A stretch of DNA of 64,000 bases from Bubalus kerabau (Eukaryota; Chordata; Mammalia; Artiodactyla; Bovidae): the NCBI RefSeq assembly GCF_029407905.1, contig NC_073627.1, positions 47,795,001-47,859,000 on the forward strand, read 5' to 3'. This document shows, one piece after another, positions 63,426-64,000 of this stretch. Numbering within the stretch: position 1 is the stretch's first letter; every line of letters starts with the position of its first letter. The position numbers and the translations under genes are program-made. Under the pieces are notes generated by a model, which did no database searches, had not been told where the DNA came from, and was given only the letters and a program-made list of their open reading frames with translations.

Positions 63426-64000
63426 TCCAAGTAGAGAAACTGATGATCACAGTCTTAGGATTTCTTGGCTTTACAGAGCATTGGGGCTGGGATCTGAGGT
63501 TCTCTCGCCCTCTACCTTCCCATCCATAGCCCTCCTCTGCCTTCTCCCTCTGGCATCAGACACAGACCTTCCGCTTTCCTGTCTGCCAGTCTGACTCATT
63601 CTTCAGGCCCAGAATCACTTAGAAATAATTATTTTAAAAACAAATAAACTCTTCTCTCTGTGATCTTTACCCACTTCACATCCGCAGCCAGCAGTGGCTA
63701 TTTTTACTCACCCTAGCTCCTGGCAGGTCTCTTTGGAAAGTCACCATGACATTTCATGCGGCCTGGCCTGGCATTCATCTAAAATATTTTTTCAAAAACA
63801 TCCTGCTCTAGAGAAATGTCAACGTTTATGGTGCATCCACAGGGATGTAACAGCAGAGGGAAAGATCCACTTAAGAAAGTCCCAGTTTGACAAGGAGTGG
63901 GTTTGGAGGCAGATACACCCAGAAGTAGCCAAGAAAACTGGAGCTTGCTGGGAAAGAATGGTGGTGAGCACCCATGTCTGCAGAGAGGTCACATGGAGAG
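63426..64000. other. non-coding stretch at window end
   Basis: Unassigned DNA; no frame above 90 codons and no repeat recognised. Confidence 0.4.

Overview
This window is mammalian nuclear DNA from a ruminant (Pecora; a cattle-like bovid fits best, but Bos, Bison, Ovis and Capra cannot be separated here). The evidence is the repeat content. There are many Bov-tA SINEs and Bov-A2 dimers, two BovB (RTE-clade) LINE copies with ACTGA tails, ruminant L1 3' ends, a bovine-type ERV LTR, and CHR-type tRNA-Glu SINEs shared with whales and hippos. All of this sits on a background of old mammalian MIR, L2, L1M, MLT1, hAT and Tc1/mariner remnants. No host protein-coding gene, tRNA or rRNA gene could be supported. 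The window reads as intergenic or deep-intron sequence. The only ORF with recognisable domains is the decayed reverse transcriptase of a BovB copy (27.2-28.3 kb).

Layout. 0-10 kb: MIR and L2 relics, three Bov-tA copies, a near-complete Tigger-like DNA transposon (5.40-5.83 kb) and a three-level nest (L2 containing CHR containing Bov-tA, 6.6-7.6 kb). 10-14.2 kb: an antisense L1M that received a CHR SINE and two Bov-tA SINEs, each with target-site duplications, plus a diverged second copy of one SINE/L1M junction at 11.3-11.6 kb. 14-22 kb: MIR, L2 and MLT1 relics and ruminant SINEs. 22.3-28.5 kb: a mariner MITE, BovB inserted in a CHR SINE, hAT and L2 relics, and a 1.24-kb BovB inserted in an L1M with a 12-bp duplication. 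28.5-44 kb: fewer young SINEs, pyrimidine tracts, a CpG-poor but homeobox-motif-rich AT segment (41.5-41.9 kb) and large L2 pieces. 44-57 kb: dense SINEs, an L1 3' end with a dinucleotide expansion, an ERV LTR splitting a Bov-tA, a U2 snRNA-Bov-tA chimera and a 5'-inverted L1. 57-64 kb: AT-rich, low in young repeats, ending in MIR, L2 and a CT-rich tract.

How the parts relate. The BovB 3' end (GGGTCGCAGAGTCGGACACG followed by ACTGA repeats) resembles the 3' ends of the Bov-tA and Bov-A2 copies, as expected if BovB enzymes mobilise these SINEs. Nesting gives a relative time order: L2, MIR and L1M are oldest, then CHR, then BovB, Bov-tA and Bov-A2, with the ERV LTR inside a Bov-tA among the youngest. 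The best candidate for something undescribed is the U2-Bov-tA chimera at 49.05-49.30 kb: the first 40 nt of U2 snRNA are joined to the first base of a SINE, and the whole unit is flanked by one short duplication.
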